A DNA stretch of 58,117 bases, taken from positions 1 to 58,117 of the forward strand of contig PAKZ01000034.1 in assembly GCA_002706335.1 (NCBI GenBank), given 5' to 3'. Positions 34,167 to 43,627 of this stretch are shown here, piece after piece. The stretch comes from Ahrensia sp. Its GTDB lineage: Bacteria > Pseudomonadota > Alphaproteobacteria > Rhizobiales > Rhizobiaceae. Within the stretch, counting starts at the first letter, position 1. The number at the start of each line of letters is the position of its first letter. A program made the translations under genes and the position numbers. Below the pieces are notes generated by a model. It was not told the origin of the DNA and did not search any database. It saw only the letters and a list, made by a program, of their open reading frames with translations.

Positions 34167-34253
34167 CGTTGCGCCGAACCAAGAAACCCTATGCCGCGCG
34201 GCGCGTTTCGATTGAATCCGTGTAACCTTTTTTCGCAACCAGGCGAGTGATCA

Positions 34254-35165
34254 ATGCAGATTTTCCGTTCGTTCAACCTCCTGTCAGCCGCTTCCATGCG
34301 CGGCGCCGTCGCCGGTTTGGCGGTGGCATCAATGACGCTCGCCGGCACCTTGCCGTCCGCGATGGCGCAAGATCAGGACGAGGTTCTCGCCACGCTGAAT
34401 GGCGAGCCGATCACCCGCCGCGATCTCGACATGACCCTCAACGACCTGCAGGACCAGCTTGGCCAGGTGCCGGAGGAAGGCCGCGACGCAGCCGCGCTGA
34501 CGGCGCTCGTCGATATCCGCGCGCTTGCCAGGAGAGCGCAGGAAGAAGGCCTCGACGAAACCGAGGATTTCAAGAGCCGGCTCGAGTTCCTGCGCCAGCG
34601 CGCCCTGCACAATGCCTATTTCAAGGCCGAAGTGCTCGACAAGATCACCGACGAGGACGTACGCGCCCGCTACGACAAGGAAGTCGCGGCGACGCCGCCC
34701 GAAAACGAGGTCCGCGCCCGCCACATCCTCGTCGAAACCGAGGATGAAGCGAAAGCGATCATCGCCGAACTCGACAAGGGTGCGGATTTCGAGACGCTCG
34801 CCAAGGAAAAATCGACAGGTCCGTCCGGTCCCGCCGGCGGCGATCTGGGCTATTTCTCCCGCGGCCGCATGGTTCCCGAATTCGAGGAAGCCGCCTTCGC
34901 CCTGGATGTCGGCGCCTATACCGAGGAACCGGTCCAGACGCAGTTCGGCTGGCATGTCATCAAGGTCGAGGACAAGCGCGCCGTGCAGCCGCCGGCTTTC
35001 GCCGAGGTCGAGAACCAGATCCGTTCCGTCATGCTGCGCGAGCGCTATTTCGATCTCCTCAACAGCCTGCGCGACGAGGCGAAGGTCGAAGTCAGCGATC
35101 CGGCGCTCAAGGACGCCTATGACAAGGCGATGAGCGCGCAACAGCCCCCGCAGCCCCAGCAGTAA
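34254..35165 (+). CDS. Periplasmic peptidylprolyl isomerase, parvulin type
   Basis: Foldase of 303 residues acting on proteins emerging from the Sec pathway. The signal peptide includes [15 protein letters not shown] and ends at SAMAQ. A SurA/PrsA-like N-terminal helical region, including [20 protein letters not shown], precedes the rotamase domain. That domain shows [40 protein letters not shown] and [12 protein letters not shown], the family's three conserved blocks. The C-terminal tail is glutamine- and proline-rich. It is divergent from secA, a functional pairing of export with folding, and precedes argJ by 19 bp. Confidence 0.92.
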   Translation: MQIFRSFNLLSAASMRGAVAGLAVASMTLAGTLPSAMAQDQDEVLATLNGEPITRRDLDMTLNDLQDQLGQVPEEGRDAAALTALVDIRALARRAQEEGLDETEDFKSRLEFLRQRALHNAYFKAEVLDKITDEDVRARYDKEVAATPPENEVRARHILVETEDEAKAIIAELDKGADFETLAKEKSTGPSGPAGGDLGYFSRGRMVPEFEEAAFALDVGAYTEEPVQTQFGWHVIKVEDKRAVQPPAFAEVENQIRSVMLRERYFDLLNSLRDEAKVEVSDPALKDAYDKAMSAQQPPQPQQ

Positions 35166-35184
35166 AGCGGCGACGGGAGGCAAG

Positions 35185-36417
35185 ATGACCAGCGTTTCTC
35201 CGCTCGCGCCGAAAACCCTGCCGGACATGCTGGCAATCTCCGGCGTCCGCATCGCCACTGCCAAGGCCGGCATCAAATACAAGAACCGCGTCGACCTGAT
35301 GGCCATGGTTTTCGACGAAGGCACGGCGGTCGCCGGTGTCTTCACCCGGTCGAAATGCCCGTCCGCCCCGGTCGAGCTGTGCCGCGAGCACCTGTCCGGC
35401 GGCAAGGCCCGTATCCTTGTCGTCAATGCCGGCAACGCCAATGCCTTCACCGGCAAGAAGGGCCGCCACACCACCGCCGTCGCCGCAACGGCCGCAGCGG
35501 GCGCGGCTGGCTGCGCCGAGGACGAGGTGTTCCTGTCCTCGACGGGCGTGATCGGCGAACCGCTCGATCCCTCGCATTTCGAGCGTCACCTCGCCGACAT
35601 GGTCGCTCGCGCGGAAGATGGCCTCTGGAACGAGGCCGCCCATGCGATCATGACGACGGACACCTTCCCGAAAATGGTGACCCGCACCGTCCGCCTCGGC
35701 GACGCGGAGGTGATCATCAACGGCATCGCAAAGGGCGCCGGCATGATCGCGCCTGACATGGCGACAATGCTCTCCTATGTCGCCACCGACGCTCCGGTAT
35801 CGGCGGCGGTCCTGCAAGCCCTGCTCGACCGTTTCACGCCGACCACCTTCAACGCCGTCACGGTCGATTCCGACACCTCGACCTCCGATACGCTGCTCGC
35901 TTTTGCGACCGGCAAGGCGGAAGGCGCACCGGCGATCGCCGACCCGGACGATCCGCGCCTCGCGGATTTCGCGACCGCCTTCGGTGAGTGCCTGCAAGAG
36001 CTGGCGCTGATGATCGTCAAGGACGGCGAGGGCGCGACCAAATTGGTGCGCGTCGACGTCACCGGCGCGGTTTCGGACAACTCCGCCAAGCGCATCGCGA
36101 TGGCTATCGCCAATTCCCCGCTGGTCAAGACGGCAATCACCGGCGAGGACGCCAATTGGGGCCGCGTTGTCATGGCGGTCGGCAAGGCGGGCGAGCCCGC
36201 GGACCGCGACCGTCTCGCCATCTGGTTCGGCGATCTCCTTCTCGCCAGCGAAGGAGAACGACGCGAGGATTATTCCGAAGAGGCCGCCAGCGCCTACATG
36301 GCGAATGAAGAGATCGTCATTCGCGCCGATATCGGCCTTGGCGACGGCAGCTTCACGGCCTGGACCTGCAACCTCACGAAGGAATATGTCGCGATCAATG
36401 GCGATTACAGGAGTTAA
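35185..36417 (+). CDS. argJ: Bifunctional glutamate N-acetyltransferase/amino-acid N-acetyltransferase
   Basis: Ornithine acetyltransferase of 410 residues. It moves acetyl from N-acetylornithine to glutamate, completing the cyclic arginine pathway. The self-cleavage site is in [14 protein letters not shown], with Thr194 becoming the N-terminal nucleophile of the beta chain. Other family blocks are [42 protein letters not shown] and [16 protein letters not shown], and the C-terminus is [19 protein letters not shown] 35185 follows GACGGGAGG by about 7 bp. It is transcribed with the parvulin upstream and the GNAT 4 bp downstream. Confidence 0.97.
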   Translation: MTSVSPLAPKTLPDMLAISGVRIATAKAGIKYKNRVDLMAMVFDEGTAVAGVFTRSKCPSAPVELCREHLSGGKARILVVNAGNANAFTGKKGRHTTAVAATAAAGAAGCAEDEVFLSSTGVIGEPLDPSHFERHLADMVARAEDGLWNEAAHAIMTTDTFPKMVTRTVRLGDAEVIINGIAKGAGMIAPDMATMLSYVATDAPVSAAVLQALLDRFTPTTFNAVTVDSDTSTSDTLLAFATGKAEGAPAIADPDDPRLADFATAFGECLQELALMIVKDGEGATKLVRVDVTGAVSDNSAKRIAMAIANSPLVKTAITGEDANWGRVVMAVGKAGEPADRDRLAIWFGDLLLASEGERREDYSEEAASAYMANEEIVIRADIGLGDGSFTAWTCNLTKEYVAINGDYRS

Positions 36418-36421
36418 CAAA

Positions 36422-37174
36422 ATGTCCGGGCTCGCCCTCGTCAGGCGTCTCGAAGCCGTGGGATTCCGTGCCTGGCCCGCGGCTTCCGTGCACTACGATG
36501 GAAGCTGGGCGGTGCGCCTCACCGCCGGCCACCCTTCAAAGCGCCTGAACTCCGTCAATCCGCTCGATCCGTCCGATGTCCGCGATATCGACCAGCGGAT
36601 CACCCGCGCCGCCAAGCGTTTCAGCTCCTATGGCCGGCCACTCGTCTTCCGACTGTCGCCACTGGCGCCGTTGCAGCTCAACGCGCATTTCGACGCCAAT
36701 GGCTGGCGGCGCTTCGATGAAACCAGGGTGATGATCGCGTCGCTCAAGGACATCGATCTCGACAGCGGCATCGACCAGATTCCGCTGCAGGACATCGGAC
36801 GCTATGTCGATGCGTCCATCGGGATCCGCGCGATGGAGGGCGAAAGAAAGCCCGGCCTCACCGAGGTCGTCGAATCGATCCGCCCGCCGAGCGGCATGTT
36901 CGTTCTGGAAGACGATGACGGGCCGGTGGCGTCCGCCCTGTGCGTGCACGACAACGACCTTGCCGGCCTGTTCGACGTCGCCGTCCGCGAAGATCAGCGC
37001 GGCAAGGGCTATGCCCGCTCGATCGTTCGCGCCGCGCTGCGCTGGGCGGCCGCGCAAGGCGCGCAGCGCGCCTGGCTGCAGGTCATGGTCGCCAACAAGT
37101 CCGCGGTCGATCTCTACACGAGGCTCGGCTTCCAGGAAGCCTATTCCTATTCCTACCGCCAGAAGGGCGAGTGA
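36422..37174 (+). CDS. GNAT family N-acetyltransferase with N-terminal extension
   Basis: A 250-residue protein. The first 130 residues form a poorly characterised domain with YDGSWAVRLTAGHPSKRLNS and NPLDPSDVRDIDQRI. The GNAT fold follows, with the acetyl-CoA loop in VREDQRGKGYARSIVRAALR and the C-terminal strand NKSAVDLYTRLGFQEAYSYS. ATG 36422 starts 4 bp after the argJ stop. The argJ-GNAT-mutT order is a recurrent rhizobial arrangement. The acceptor is unknown. Confidence 0.88.
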   Translation: MSGLALVRRLEAVGFRAWPAASVHYDGSWAVRLTAGHPSKRLNSVNPLDPSDVRDIDQRITRAAKRFSSYGRPLVFRLSPLAPLQLNAHFDANGWRRFDETRVMIASLKDIDLDSGIDQIPLQDIGRYVDASIGIRAMEGERKPGLTEVVESIRPPSGMFVLEDDDGPVASALCVHDNDLAGLFDVAVREDQRGKGYARSIVRAALRWAAAQGAQRAWLQVMVANKSAVDLYTRLGFQEAYSYSYRQKGE

Positions 37175-37181
37175 CCCTCCC

Positions 37182-37598
37182 GTGAGCGAGGCAGCGCCGA
37201 AACGACTTCTCCTTGTCGCCGCCTGCGCGTTGCTCGACACCGACAACCGCGTTTTGCTGGCGCGCCGGCCCGAGGGAAAGTCCATGGCCGGCCTGTGGGA
37301 ATTTCCCGGCGGCAAGATCGAGACGGGCGAGACGCCGGAGCAGACCCTCGTGCGCGAACTGCATGAGGAGCTTGGCATAGAGACCGAGGAACCCTGCCTT
37401 GCGCCGCTGCCCTTCGCCAGCCATGCCTATGATGATTTCCACCTGCTGATGCCGCTTTATGTCTGCCGCAAGTATCAGGGCATCCCGGTGTCGCGCGAAG
37501 GCCAGCAACTGAAATGGGTCCGGGCCGCCGCCCTGCGCGATTATCCGATGCCGCCTGCGGATATCCCGCTGATTCCAGTCATTCAGGACCTTCTGTGA
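37182..37598 (+). CDS. mutT: 8-oxo-dGTP diphosphatase MutT (Nudix)
   Basis: Removes oxidised dGTP from the nucleotide pool, preventing A:T to C:G transversions. The complete Nudix box is GGKIETGETPEQ then TLVRELHEELGIE, fitting Gx5Ex7REUxEExGU. The N-terminal VAACALLDTDNRVLLARRPE and the C-terminal LKWVRAAALRDYPMPPADIP match MutT proper. The 138-residue protein starts at GTG 37182, 7 bp after the GNAT stop. There is no better ATG before the conserved region. Confidence 0.93.
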   Translation: MSEAAPKRLLLVAACALLDTDNRVLLARRPEGKSMAGLWEFPGGKIETGETPEQTLVRELHEELGIETEEPCLAPLPFASHAYDDFHLLMPLYVCRKYQGIPVSREGQQLKWVRAAALRDYPMPPADIPLIPVIQDLL

Positions 37599-37629
37599 TC
37601 GCCCCCTTGGCAACCCCTAACAAACGTCG

Positions 37630-37644
37630 TTAATCAAACATTTA
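37630..37644. promoter_or_regulatory. CtrA-like site upstream of the small membrane protein
   Basis: TTAA-N7-TTTA is one base from the CtrA consensus TTAA-N7-TTAA. It is about 90 bp before ATG 37733, in an AT-rich spacer. A single imperfect site is weak evidence. Confidence 0.3.
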
Positions 37645-37732
37645 TTACAATGTGCGATTCGATATGAATATGCCGGGCTTTACAGCTTTCCGGCGGTGCG
37701 TTTGTCTCGTCGTCAAGAGGGGGTTAGTTAAC

Positions 37733-38053
37733 ATGCATAATGACCGCGATTGGGCCGATCTGCGGCCTCAAAATGCGTCCACATTCACCGAAGCAGGCTT
37801 CGGAATGGTGCGGATAACGCTTCTGTTCGGGTCCTTTGCAATCGCTATCGCCCTGTTCCTGACGCCCTTGCTGGACCGCTCGGAAGAAATGTCTGTCGCC
37901 GGCGGACAATTCTATACCGGCGTCGACCGCATGGCGACCGGGACGGTCCGATCCGGCGAGCGGCAGTACACGCTGCGCCGCAGCGTCCTTCAGATGTCCC
38001 CCACCTCCACCTGTGTCATCCATTCCAACGGCGCGCGCACGGGCGACTGCTGA
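37733..38053 (+). CDS. Small hypothetical single-pass membrane protein
   Basis: A 106-residue protein beginning MHNDRDWADLRPQNASTFTE, with one transmembrane helix (MVRITLLFGSFAIAIALFLT) and an extracytoplasmic tail containing two cysteines, in STCVIHS and GDC. ATG 37733 is selected because AGAGGGGG lies 9 bp upstream; an earlier ATG at 37652 lacks this. I recognise no domain. A possible CtrA box at 37630-37644 hints at cell-cycle control. Confidence 0.75.
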   Translation: MHNDRDWADLRPQNASTFTEAGFGMVRITLLFGSFAIAIALFLTPLLDRSEEMSVAGGQFYTGVDRMATGTVRSGERQYTLRRSVLQMSPTSTCVIHSNGARTGDC

Positions 38054-38068
38054 TCCGTTTTCCGGGGT

Positions 38069-38917
38069 TTACCCCTTCTCGCCGCCGGACCTGTCCTTAA
38101 GGACATCCGCCAGCCGCGCCGTTGCGCTGCCCGGCTTCAGCGGCTTTTGCTGCGATTCATGCGGCGCCCATCCCGACATCCAGACGAAATTGAACGAAGC
38201 GCGCACCCGCCCGTCCGCATCGCTGTGGCGCGCGGCATAGAGTTCCGCCGCCTTGCCGAACAGGTCGCGCCGGGAAAATGACCGGCTGCGCGAAGCCAGC
38301 GTGTTGGTGGCGCCCATGGTCCGAAGATCGAGCATCAGGTTGAAAAGTGTGTCGTAGCGCACCGTCAGCGTCTCGCTGTCGGTGACCGGCAGGGCAAAGC
38401 CCGCCCTTTGCAACAGGGCGCCGGCATCGCGCACGTCGAGGAATGGCAGGACGCGGGCATTGGCCGCGCCGGTCAATTCAGCTTCCGCCGCGATCAGGCA
38501 ATCGCGCAACTCGCCGAGTGTGCCGGCGGCGGGAACGCAGGCAAGAAACAGCCCGTCCGGCTTCAGCGCCCGGCGGATCTGCGCCAGCACGCCGGGAGTG
38601 TCGTTCGTCTCATGCAGCGTCAGCAGGCTGACTGCCAGATCGTAATCCGCCTCGCCGAGGCCAAGCGCCTCGTCCGCGCTGGTGTCGCTCGCGCCATGGC
38701 GTACGAGGAGACCGCTTTCCTCCATCGCCAACCGCGGCGCGCCGTCGGGAACGAACAGCATCCCGCGTTCGAAGTCGCGCTTCACGGTCGACAGTCTGAA
38801 GTCGAGATCCTCCGAAATCGCGCGAAACAGGAAATCGGCTCCTTCCGCGCCAATCCTGGTGGCGCGGCGGCGGTTTCTTCGGACCTGCTCGAGATCGATG
38901 ATTGTTTTGACGGCCAT
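38069..38917 (-). CDS. SAM-dependent methyltransferase, NDUFAF5/BioC-like
   Basis: A 282-residue class I methyltransferase-like protein. Motifs include RRRATRIGAEGADFLFRAIS, LGLGEADYDLAVSLLTLHET, and IRRALKPDGLFLACVPAAGT for the post-II and post-III strands. The C-terminal RDLFGKAAELYAARHSDADG and NFVWMSGWAPHESQQKPLKP are typical of the alphaproteobacterial relatives of NDUFAF5, which in mitochondria hydroxylates an arginine of complex I. The SAM-binding glycine loop is not obvious, so methyltransferase activity is uncertain. It is divergent from comF, with 51 bp between starts. Confidence 0.85.
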   Translation of the reverse strand: MAVKTIIDLEQVRRNRRRATRIGAEGADFLFRAISEDLDFRLSTVKRDFERGMLFVPDGAPRLAMEESGLLVRHGASDTSADEALGLGEADYDLAVSLLTLHETNDTPGVLAQIRRALKPDGLFLACVPAAGTLGELRDCLIAAEAELTGAANARVLPFLDVRDAGALLQRAGFALPVTDSETLTVRYDTLFNLMLDLRTMGATNTLASRSRSFSRRDLFGKAAELYAARHSDADGRVRASFNFVWMSGWAPHESQQKPLKPGSATARLADVLKDRSGGEKG

Positions 38918-38968
38918 GGCCGCTTCTGTAACAGTAAATCCCTTCGCTGCCAGCCTCGGGGCGTTCAC

Positions 38969-39736
38969 ATGACGCAATTGACGCAAATGGCGAGCCGCGC
39001 CGTCGTCTCGATCCTGTTTCCCGACACGTGCCTTTCCTGTCGCATGCATGTCGCCGAGCGCGGCACGCTGTGTCCGGACTGCTGGTCGCAACTGCATTTC
39101 ATCGCCGAGCCGGTCTGCGACGTGACCGGTACGCCCTTTCAGCATGACTTCGGCGAGCGCATGATCAGCGCCGAGGCGCTGGCCGCCCCGCCGCCATATC
39201 GCCGCGCGCGCGCCGCCGTACTGCATGCCGGCATTGCGCGCCAACTCGTGCAGCGCCTCAAATATGGCGACCAGACAGAACTGGCGCCCTGGATGGCGCG
39301 CTGGATGCTGCGGGCCGGGAGCGAGCTTGTCGGCGAGAGCGACATCATCGTGCCCGTGCCCCTGCACAAGCGTCGGTTTCTTGCCCGCCGGTACAATCAG
39401 TCGGCCGAGCTTTCGCGCGCCATCGCCCGCCAGACGGGCCTGAATTTCGAGCCGGGAGCGCTGCAGCGCGTCAAACCGACACGCCAGCAGGTGGGCCTGA
39501 CCGCGAACGAACGCCGCCTGAATGTCCGCGGCGCCTTTCGCGTGCCCGCGGAGCGCGAGATCGCCGTCTCCGGACGAACGGTGCTGCTGATCGATGACGT
39601 CTATACGACCGGCGCAACGATCATCGCCGCGACCAAGGCGCTGAAGCGCGCTGGCGCCTCAGAGGTCAACGTTCTGACCTTCTCGCGCGTTGTCGCGCAT
39701 TTTACAGGACCGCTTCACCACCGGACCTTCCGATAA
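38969..39736 (+). CDS. comF: ComF family protein (phosphoribosyltransferase fold)
   Basis: A 255-residue homologue of ComF/GntX. The N-terminal zinc-ribbon cysteines are in PDTCLSCRMHV and GTLCPDCW. The C-terminal phosphoribosyltransferase domain has VPVPLHKRRFLARRYNQS and the PRPP motif VLLIDDVYTTGAT. In competent bacteria ComF helps take up single-stranded DNA. In alphaproteobacteria the role is mostly untested. No other competence gene is visible here. Confidence 0.9.
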   Translation: MTQLTQMASRAVVSILFPDTCLSCRMHVAERGTLCPDCWSQLHFIAEPVCDVTGTPFQHDFGERMISAEALAAPPPYRRARAAVLHAGIARQLVQRLKYGDQTELAPWMARWMLRAGSELVGESDIIVPVPLHKRRFLARRYNQSAELSRAIARQTGLNFEPGALQRVKPTRQQVGLTANERRLNVRGAFRVPAEREIAVSGRTVLLIDDVYTTGATIIAATKALKRAGASEVNVLTFSRVVAHFTGPLHHRTFR

Positions 39737-39796
39737 GGCGATCTTTTCACCATCATGCAGTGCACATATATAGCTGCCTGGAAAAGGATGCCCTCT

Positions 39797-40057
39797 ATGG
39801 CCAATGTCACCATCTATACACGTCAGTTCTGCGGATTCTGCAGCGCCGCCAAGCGTCTTCTCGACAAGAAAGGCGTTGCCTATGTCGAACATGATGCGAC
39901 CTTCAATCCGGACCTGAAGCGCGAAATGATCCAGCGCTCGCACGGCGGTTCCACATTCCCGCAGATCTTCATCGGCGACATCCATGTCGGCGGCTGCGAC
40001 GACCTGCATGCGCTGGAGCGCGCCGGCAAGCTCGACCCGCTGCTGGCAGCCGCCTGA
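39797..40057 (+). CDS. grxC: Glutaredoxin 3
   Basis: An 86-residue dithiol glutaredoxin starting MANVTIYTRQFCGFCSAAKR, with the active site Cys12-Gly-Phe-Cys15. The glutathione-binding TFPQIFIGDIHVGGCDDL includes the cis-Pro. ATG 39797 is chosen because AAGGA lies 8-13 bp upstream; ATG 39788 would add three residues. It precedes the nitrilase-type gene by 2 bp, an arrangement common in rhizobia that links two glutathione-related functions. Confidence 0.95.
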   Translation: MANVTIYTRQFCGFCSAAKRLLDKKGVAYVEHDATFNPDLKREMIQRSHGGSTFPQIFIGDIHVGGCDDLHALERAGKLDPLLAAA

Positions 40058-40059
40058 CC

Positions 40060-40896
40060 ATGGCCCGTCCGCTCACTTGCGCCGCTGTCCAGATGCGGTC
40101 GACAACCGACATCGCCGTCAACCGCGACGATCTGGAACGGCTTGTCCGCGAGGCGGCAGGCCGCGGCGCGACCTATGTCCAGACACCGGAGATGACTGGC
40201 CTTATCCAGAAGAACCGCCCGACGCTGCTGGAAGAAATCTCGCCCGAAGCCGAAGATCCGATCGCGGCGACGGCATCGTCGCTTGCGAAGGACCTCGGCA
40301 TCTGGCTGCATGTCGGCTCGACACCCATCGCGCTCGGCGACGGCAAGGTGGCCAATCGCGCCTTCCTGTTCGCGCCGGACGGTGGAAAGCGCGTTTCCTA
40401 CGACAAGATCCACATGTTCGATGTGGATCTCGACAATGGCGAGAGCTGGCGGGAATCGGCGGTCTACCAGCCGGGCGACAGCGCTGTGACCGTGCAAATG
40501 GATGACGCGCTTGTCGGCCTCGCCATCTGCTACGATGTTCGCTTCCCCGACATCTTTCGCCAGCAGGCGCTCGCCGGCGCGGACATCCTCACCTCACCGG
40601 CCGCATTCACCCGGCAGACCGGCGAAGCGCACTGGCATGTCCTGCTGCGCGCCCGCGCCATCGAGAACGGCGCCTTCATGATCGCCGCCGCGCAGGGCGG
40701 CACCCATGAGGACACCCGCGAAACCTACGGACATTCGCTGATCATCGACCCGTGGGGCCGCATCATCGCGGAGAAGGACGACGACGAACCGGGCGTTATC
40801 ACGGCGGAGATCGATCTCGACGCCGTGCTTGAAGCCCGGCAGAAAATTCCCAATCTTAAAAATATACGACAGTTTAATCTCGTCGGCCCACAATGA
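40060..40896 (+). CDS. Carbon-nitrogen hydrolase, deaminated-glutathione amidase (Nit1) type
   Basis: A 278-residue nitrilase-superfamily enzyme. The Glu-Lys-Cys triad is complete: Glu44 (QTPEMTGLI), Lys116 (VSYDKIHMFD) and Cys157 (GLAICYDVRFP). SPAAFTRQTGEAHWHVLLRA and IENGAFMIAAAQGG match the Nit1/YafV branch, which removes the amide of deaminated glutathione as metabolite repair. Linkage to glutaredoxin 2 bp upstream supports that reading. Confidence 0.92.
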   Translation: MARPLTCAAVQMRSTTDIAVNRDDLERLVREAAGRGATYVQTPEMTGLIQKNRPTLLEEISPEAEDPIAATASSLAKDLGIWLHVGSTPIALGDGKVANRAFLFAPDGGKRVSYDKIHMFDVDLDNGESWRESAVYQPGDSAVTVQMDDALVGLAICYDVRFPDIFRQQALAGADILTSPAAFTRQTGEAHWHVLLRARAIENGAFMIAAAQGGTHEDTRETYGHSLIIDPWGRIIAEKDDDEPGVITAEIDLDAVLEARQKIPNLKNIRQFNLVGPQ

Positions 40897-40918
40897 GGGC
40901 CCGACCGGAGCGTTCAAG

Positions 40919-41347
40919 GTGATCAAGTTTTCGCTCAAATGTGATAACGGCCATGGCTTCGAGGCCTGGTTCCGCGACAGCGGCGATTATGAAACGCAGA
41001 ACAAGCGCGGCTTCCTCGAATGCCCGACCTGCGGTTCCGGCCATGTGTCGAAGGCGCTGATGGCGCCCAATGTGGCGACAGCGCGCAAGCGCGAAGAGGT
41101 CGCCGTCGCCACCGGCAATGCGGTTCAGCGGGAGGTTGTGGCGAAATTGCAGGCCATGGCCCGCGAGGTCCGCAAGTCCGGCGAGGATGTCGGCGCGCGC
41201 TTTCCGGAGGAAGCCCGCAAGATCCACTATGGCGAGGCCGATGCCCGCGGCATCTATGGCAAGGCGTCGCCGGAAGAAGTCACCGAGCTTCTCGACGAAG
41301 GCGTCGAGATCATGCCGCTGCCCGACCTGCCCGAAGACATGAACTGA
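40919..41347 (+). CDS. DUF1178 family protein
   Basis: A 142-residue protein of unknown function conserved in alphaproteobacteria. The N-terminus VIKFSLKCDNGHGFEAWFRD and a rubredoxin-like ECPTCGSGHVSKALMAP suggest a small metal-binding domain. The C-terminus (ARKIHYGEADARGIYGKASP) is the family signature. The GTG start at 40919 has GGAG 8 bp upstream. It is co-oriented 22 bp after the amidase gene. Confidence 0.9.
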   Translation: MIKFSLKCDNGHGFEAWFRDSGDYETQNKRGFLECPTCGSGHVSKALMAPNVATARKREEVAVATGNAVQREVVAKLQAMAREVRKSGEDVGARFPEEARKIHYGEADARGIYGKASPEEVTELLDEGVEIMPLPDLPEDMN

Positions 41348-41354
41348 TCGCCGC

Positions 41355-42101
41355 TCAGCCGTTCGGCCGCTCGGCGACCACCATGTAGTTGACGTCCATA
41401 TCGCGCGACAGCCGCCATTGATCGGCAATCGGGTTGTAGCTCACGCCGCTGCGCCGCGTGATCTGCACGCCCGTTTCCTGAAGGGCGGCATCCAGTTCGG
41501 CGGGCGTGACGAGTTTTTCGTATTGGTGCGTTCCCCGGGGCAGCCAGCGCAGGATGTGTTCCGCGCCAATGATCGCAAGCCCGTAGGCCTTCAAGGTGCG
41601 GTTGATCGTCGCGACGAACATCAGCCCGCCGGGCCGCACCATCGCCGCGCAGGACTTCATGTAGAGATCGACGTCGGAAACGTGCTCGACGACTTCCATG
41701 TTCAGGACGACATCGAAGGTCTCGCCAGCCGCCTGCAGGTTTTCCGAGGTGGTGGCGCGATAGTCGATCGCGAGACCGGATTGCTCTGCATGGATCTTCG
41801 CCACCTCGATATTCGTCTCAGAGGCATCCGCGCCGACGACATCGGCGCCCAGCCGCGCCATCGGTTCCGACAGCAGGCCGCCGCCGCAGCCTATATCGAG
41901 GAAACGCAGGCCTTCGAAGGGCTTGGCGGCCTTCGGGTCGAGCCCGAAATGGTCGATGACCGTTTCGCGAACATAGCTCAGGCGAACCGGATTGAACTTG
42001 TGCAGCGGCTTGAACTTTCCGGTCGGGCTCCACCATTCGGCGGCCATCCGGGAAAACCGTTCGACTTCCGCGGCGTCGATCGTCGTTGCTGGGCTGTCCA
42101 T
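41355..42101 (-). CDS. ubiG: Ubiquinone biosynthesis bifunctional O-methyltransferase
   Basis: Carries out both O-methylations of ubiquinone synthesis (2-polyprenyl-6-hydroxyphenol and 3-demethylubiquinol), using S-adenosylmethionine. The 248 residues include the UbiG-specific N-terminus [20 protein letters not shown], the SAM loop [20 protein letters not shown], and [20 protein letters not shown]. Convergent with DUF1178 and divergent from lysC, a neighbourhood common in rhizobia. Confidence 0.96.
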   Translation of the reverse strand: MDSPATTIDAAEVERFSRMAAEWWSPTGKFKPLHKFNPVRLSYVRETVIDHFGLDPKAAKPFEGLRFLDIGCGGGLLSEPMARLGADVVGADASETNIEVAKIHAEQSGLAIDYRATTSENLQAAGETFDVVLNMEVVEHVSDVDLYMKSCAAMVRPGGLMFVATINRTLKAYGLAIIGAEHILRWLPRGTHQYEKLVTPAELDAALQETGVQITRRSGVSYNPIADQWRLSRDMDVNYMVVAERPNG

Positions 42102-42284
42102 GCCATCGCTTCCTTCATATTTCCTCTCTCAACTCGGGCCGGGAGACCGGCAAGTCAAGAGGCGGGCGCGACGATCGGCCAAAGCCAAACTTGCGACGAT
42201 TGACGCAATTGGATAAGGAGCGCTCCGACCTGTCGGACGCAAGTCGCCCGAAATCCGAACCTAAAGCCGAGCATTCAATCCGCC

Positions 42285-43538
42285 ATGGCCCGTATCGTCA
42301 TGAAATTTGGCGGCACTTCCGTCGCCGATATCGACCGCATCCGCAACGTCGCGCGGCATGTGAAACGGGAAGTCGACAGCGGCCACGAAGTCGCCGTCGT
42401 CGTCTCCGCCATGGCGGGCAAGACCAATGAGCTGGGCGACCTGACCCGCGCCGCCTCGCCGATGCACGATGCGCGCGAATATGACGCGATCGTCGCCTCC
42501 GGCGAACTCGTGACCGCCGGCCTGCTGGCGATCGTCCTGCAGTCTATGGGAGTCGATGCCCGCTCCTGGCAGGGCTGGCAGATCCCGATCAAGACCGACA
42601 ACGCCCACGGCGCGGCGCGCATCCAGGAGATCAATGGCGAGCGGCTGATCGAACGCTTCAAAATAGGCCAGGTCGCGGTTGTCGCCGGTTTCCAGGGCGT
42701 CGCGCCGGACAATCGCGTCTCGACGCTCGGCCGCGGCGGGTCGGATACGAGCGCTGTGGCGATCGCCGCGGCGGTTCACGCCGACCGCTGCGACATCTAT
42801 ACCGATGTGGACGGCGTCTACACGACCGACCCGCGCATCGAGCCGAAGGCCAAGCGGCTCGGCAAGGTGTCGTTCGAGGAAATGCTCGAAATGGCCTCGC
42901 TCGGCGCCAAGGTGCTGCAGGTCCGCTCGGTGGAACTGGCCATGGTGCACAATGTGCGCACCTTCGTGCGCTCGAGCTTCGAGGCTCCGGACGCTCCCGG
43001 CATGGATGACTTCGACAATCCGCCGGGCACGTTGATCTGTGATGAGGATGAGATCGTGGAAAAGCAGAATGTGACCGGTATCGCCTATACGCGCGACGAG
43101 GCGCAGATTTCGCTGCGCCGTGTGCAGGACCGTCCGGGCGTGTCCGCCGCCATTTTCGGCCCGCTCGCCGAGGCCGGCATCAATGTGGACATGATCGTCC
43201 AGAACGTTTCGGGCGACGGCCAGTTTACGGACATGACCTTCACGGTGCCGAGCAGCGACATGGACAAGGCCCTGCGGGCGCTCGAAAACGTCAAGGACGA
43301 GGTCGGCTACGATGCGGTCCATTCGGACACGGGCCTCGCCAAGGTCTCGGTGATCGGCGTCGGCATGCGCAGCCATGCCGGTGTCGCAGCCACCGCTTTC
43401 AAGGCGATGGCGGGCAAGGGAATCAACATTCGCGCCATCACCACGTCCGAAATCAAGATCTCGATCCTGATCGACGGGCCCTATTGCGAACTCGCCGTGC
43501 GCACGCTGCACGACGTCTACGGTCTCGACAAGCTTTAG
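42285..43538 (+). CDS. lysC: Aspartate kinase
   Basis: Phosphorylates aspartate, the first step to lysine, threonine and methionine. The 417 residues start MARIVMKFGGTSVADIDRIR. The kinase domain has VASGELVTAGLLAIVLQSMG, VSTLGRGGSDTSAVAIAAA and YTDVDGVYTTDPR. Two C-terminal ACT domains, with VTGIAYTRDEAQISLRRVQD and VSVIGVGMRSHAGVAATAFK, are the allosteric sites for lysine and threonine. It is the first gene of the conserved lysC-ptsP-prfA-prmC order. Confidence 0.97.
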   Translation: MARIVMKFGGTSVADIDRIRNVARHVKREVDSGHEVAVVVSAMAGKTNELGDLTRAASPMHDAREYDAIVASGELVTAGLLAIVLQSMGVDARSWQGWQIPIKTDNAHGAARIQEINGERLIERFKIGQVAVVAGFQGVAPDNRVSTLGRGGSDTSAVAIAAAVHADRCDIYTDVDGVYTTDPRIEPKAKRLGKVSFEEMLEMASLGAKVLQVRSVELAMVHNVRTFVRSSFEAPDAPGMDDFDNPPGTLICDEDEIVEKQNVTGIAYTRDEAQISLRRVQDRPGVSAAIFGPLAEAGINVDMIVQNVSGDGQFTDMTFTVPSSDMDKALRALENVKDEVGYDAVHSDTGLAKVSVIGVGMRSHAGVAATAFKAMAGKGINIRAITTSEIKISILIDGPYCELAVRTLHDVYGLDKL

Positions 43539-43627
43539 TCCCTACGGCTATGCCATAGGGATGGAAGCGCCGGCGAAGCCCGCCGCGCGCGAAGGCAAGT
43601 GATTTCGGGGCGTGCAATTGCCGGGAG

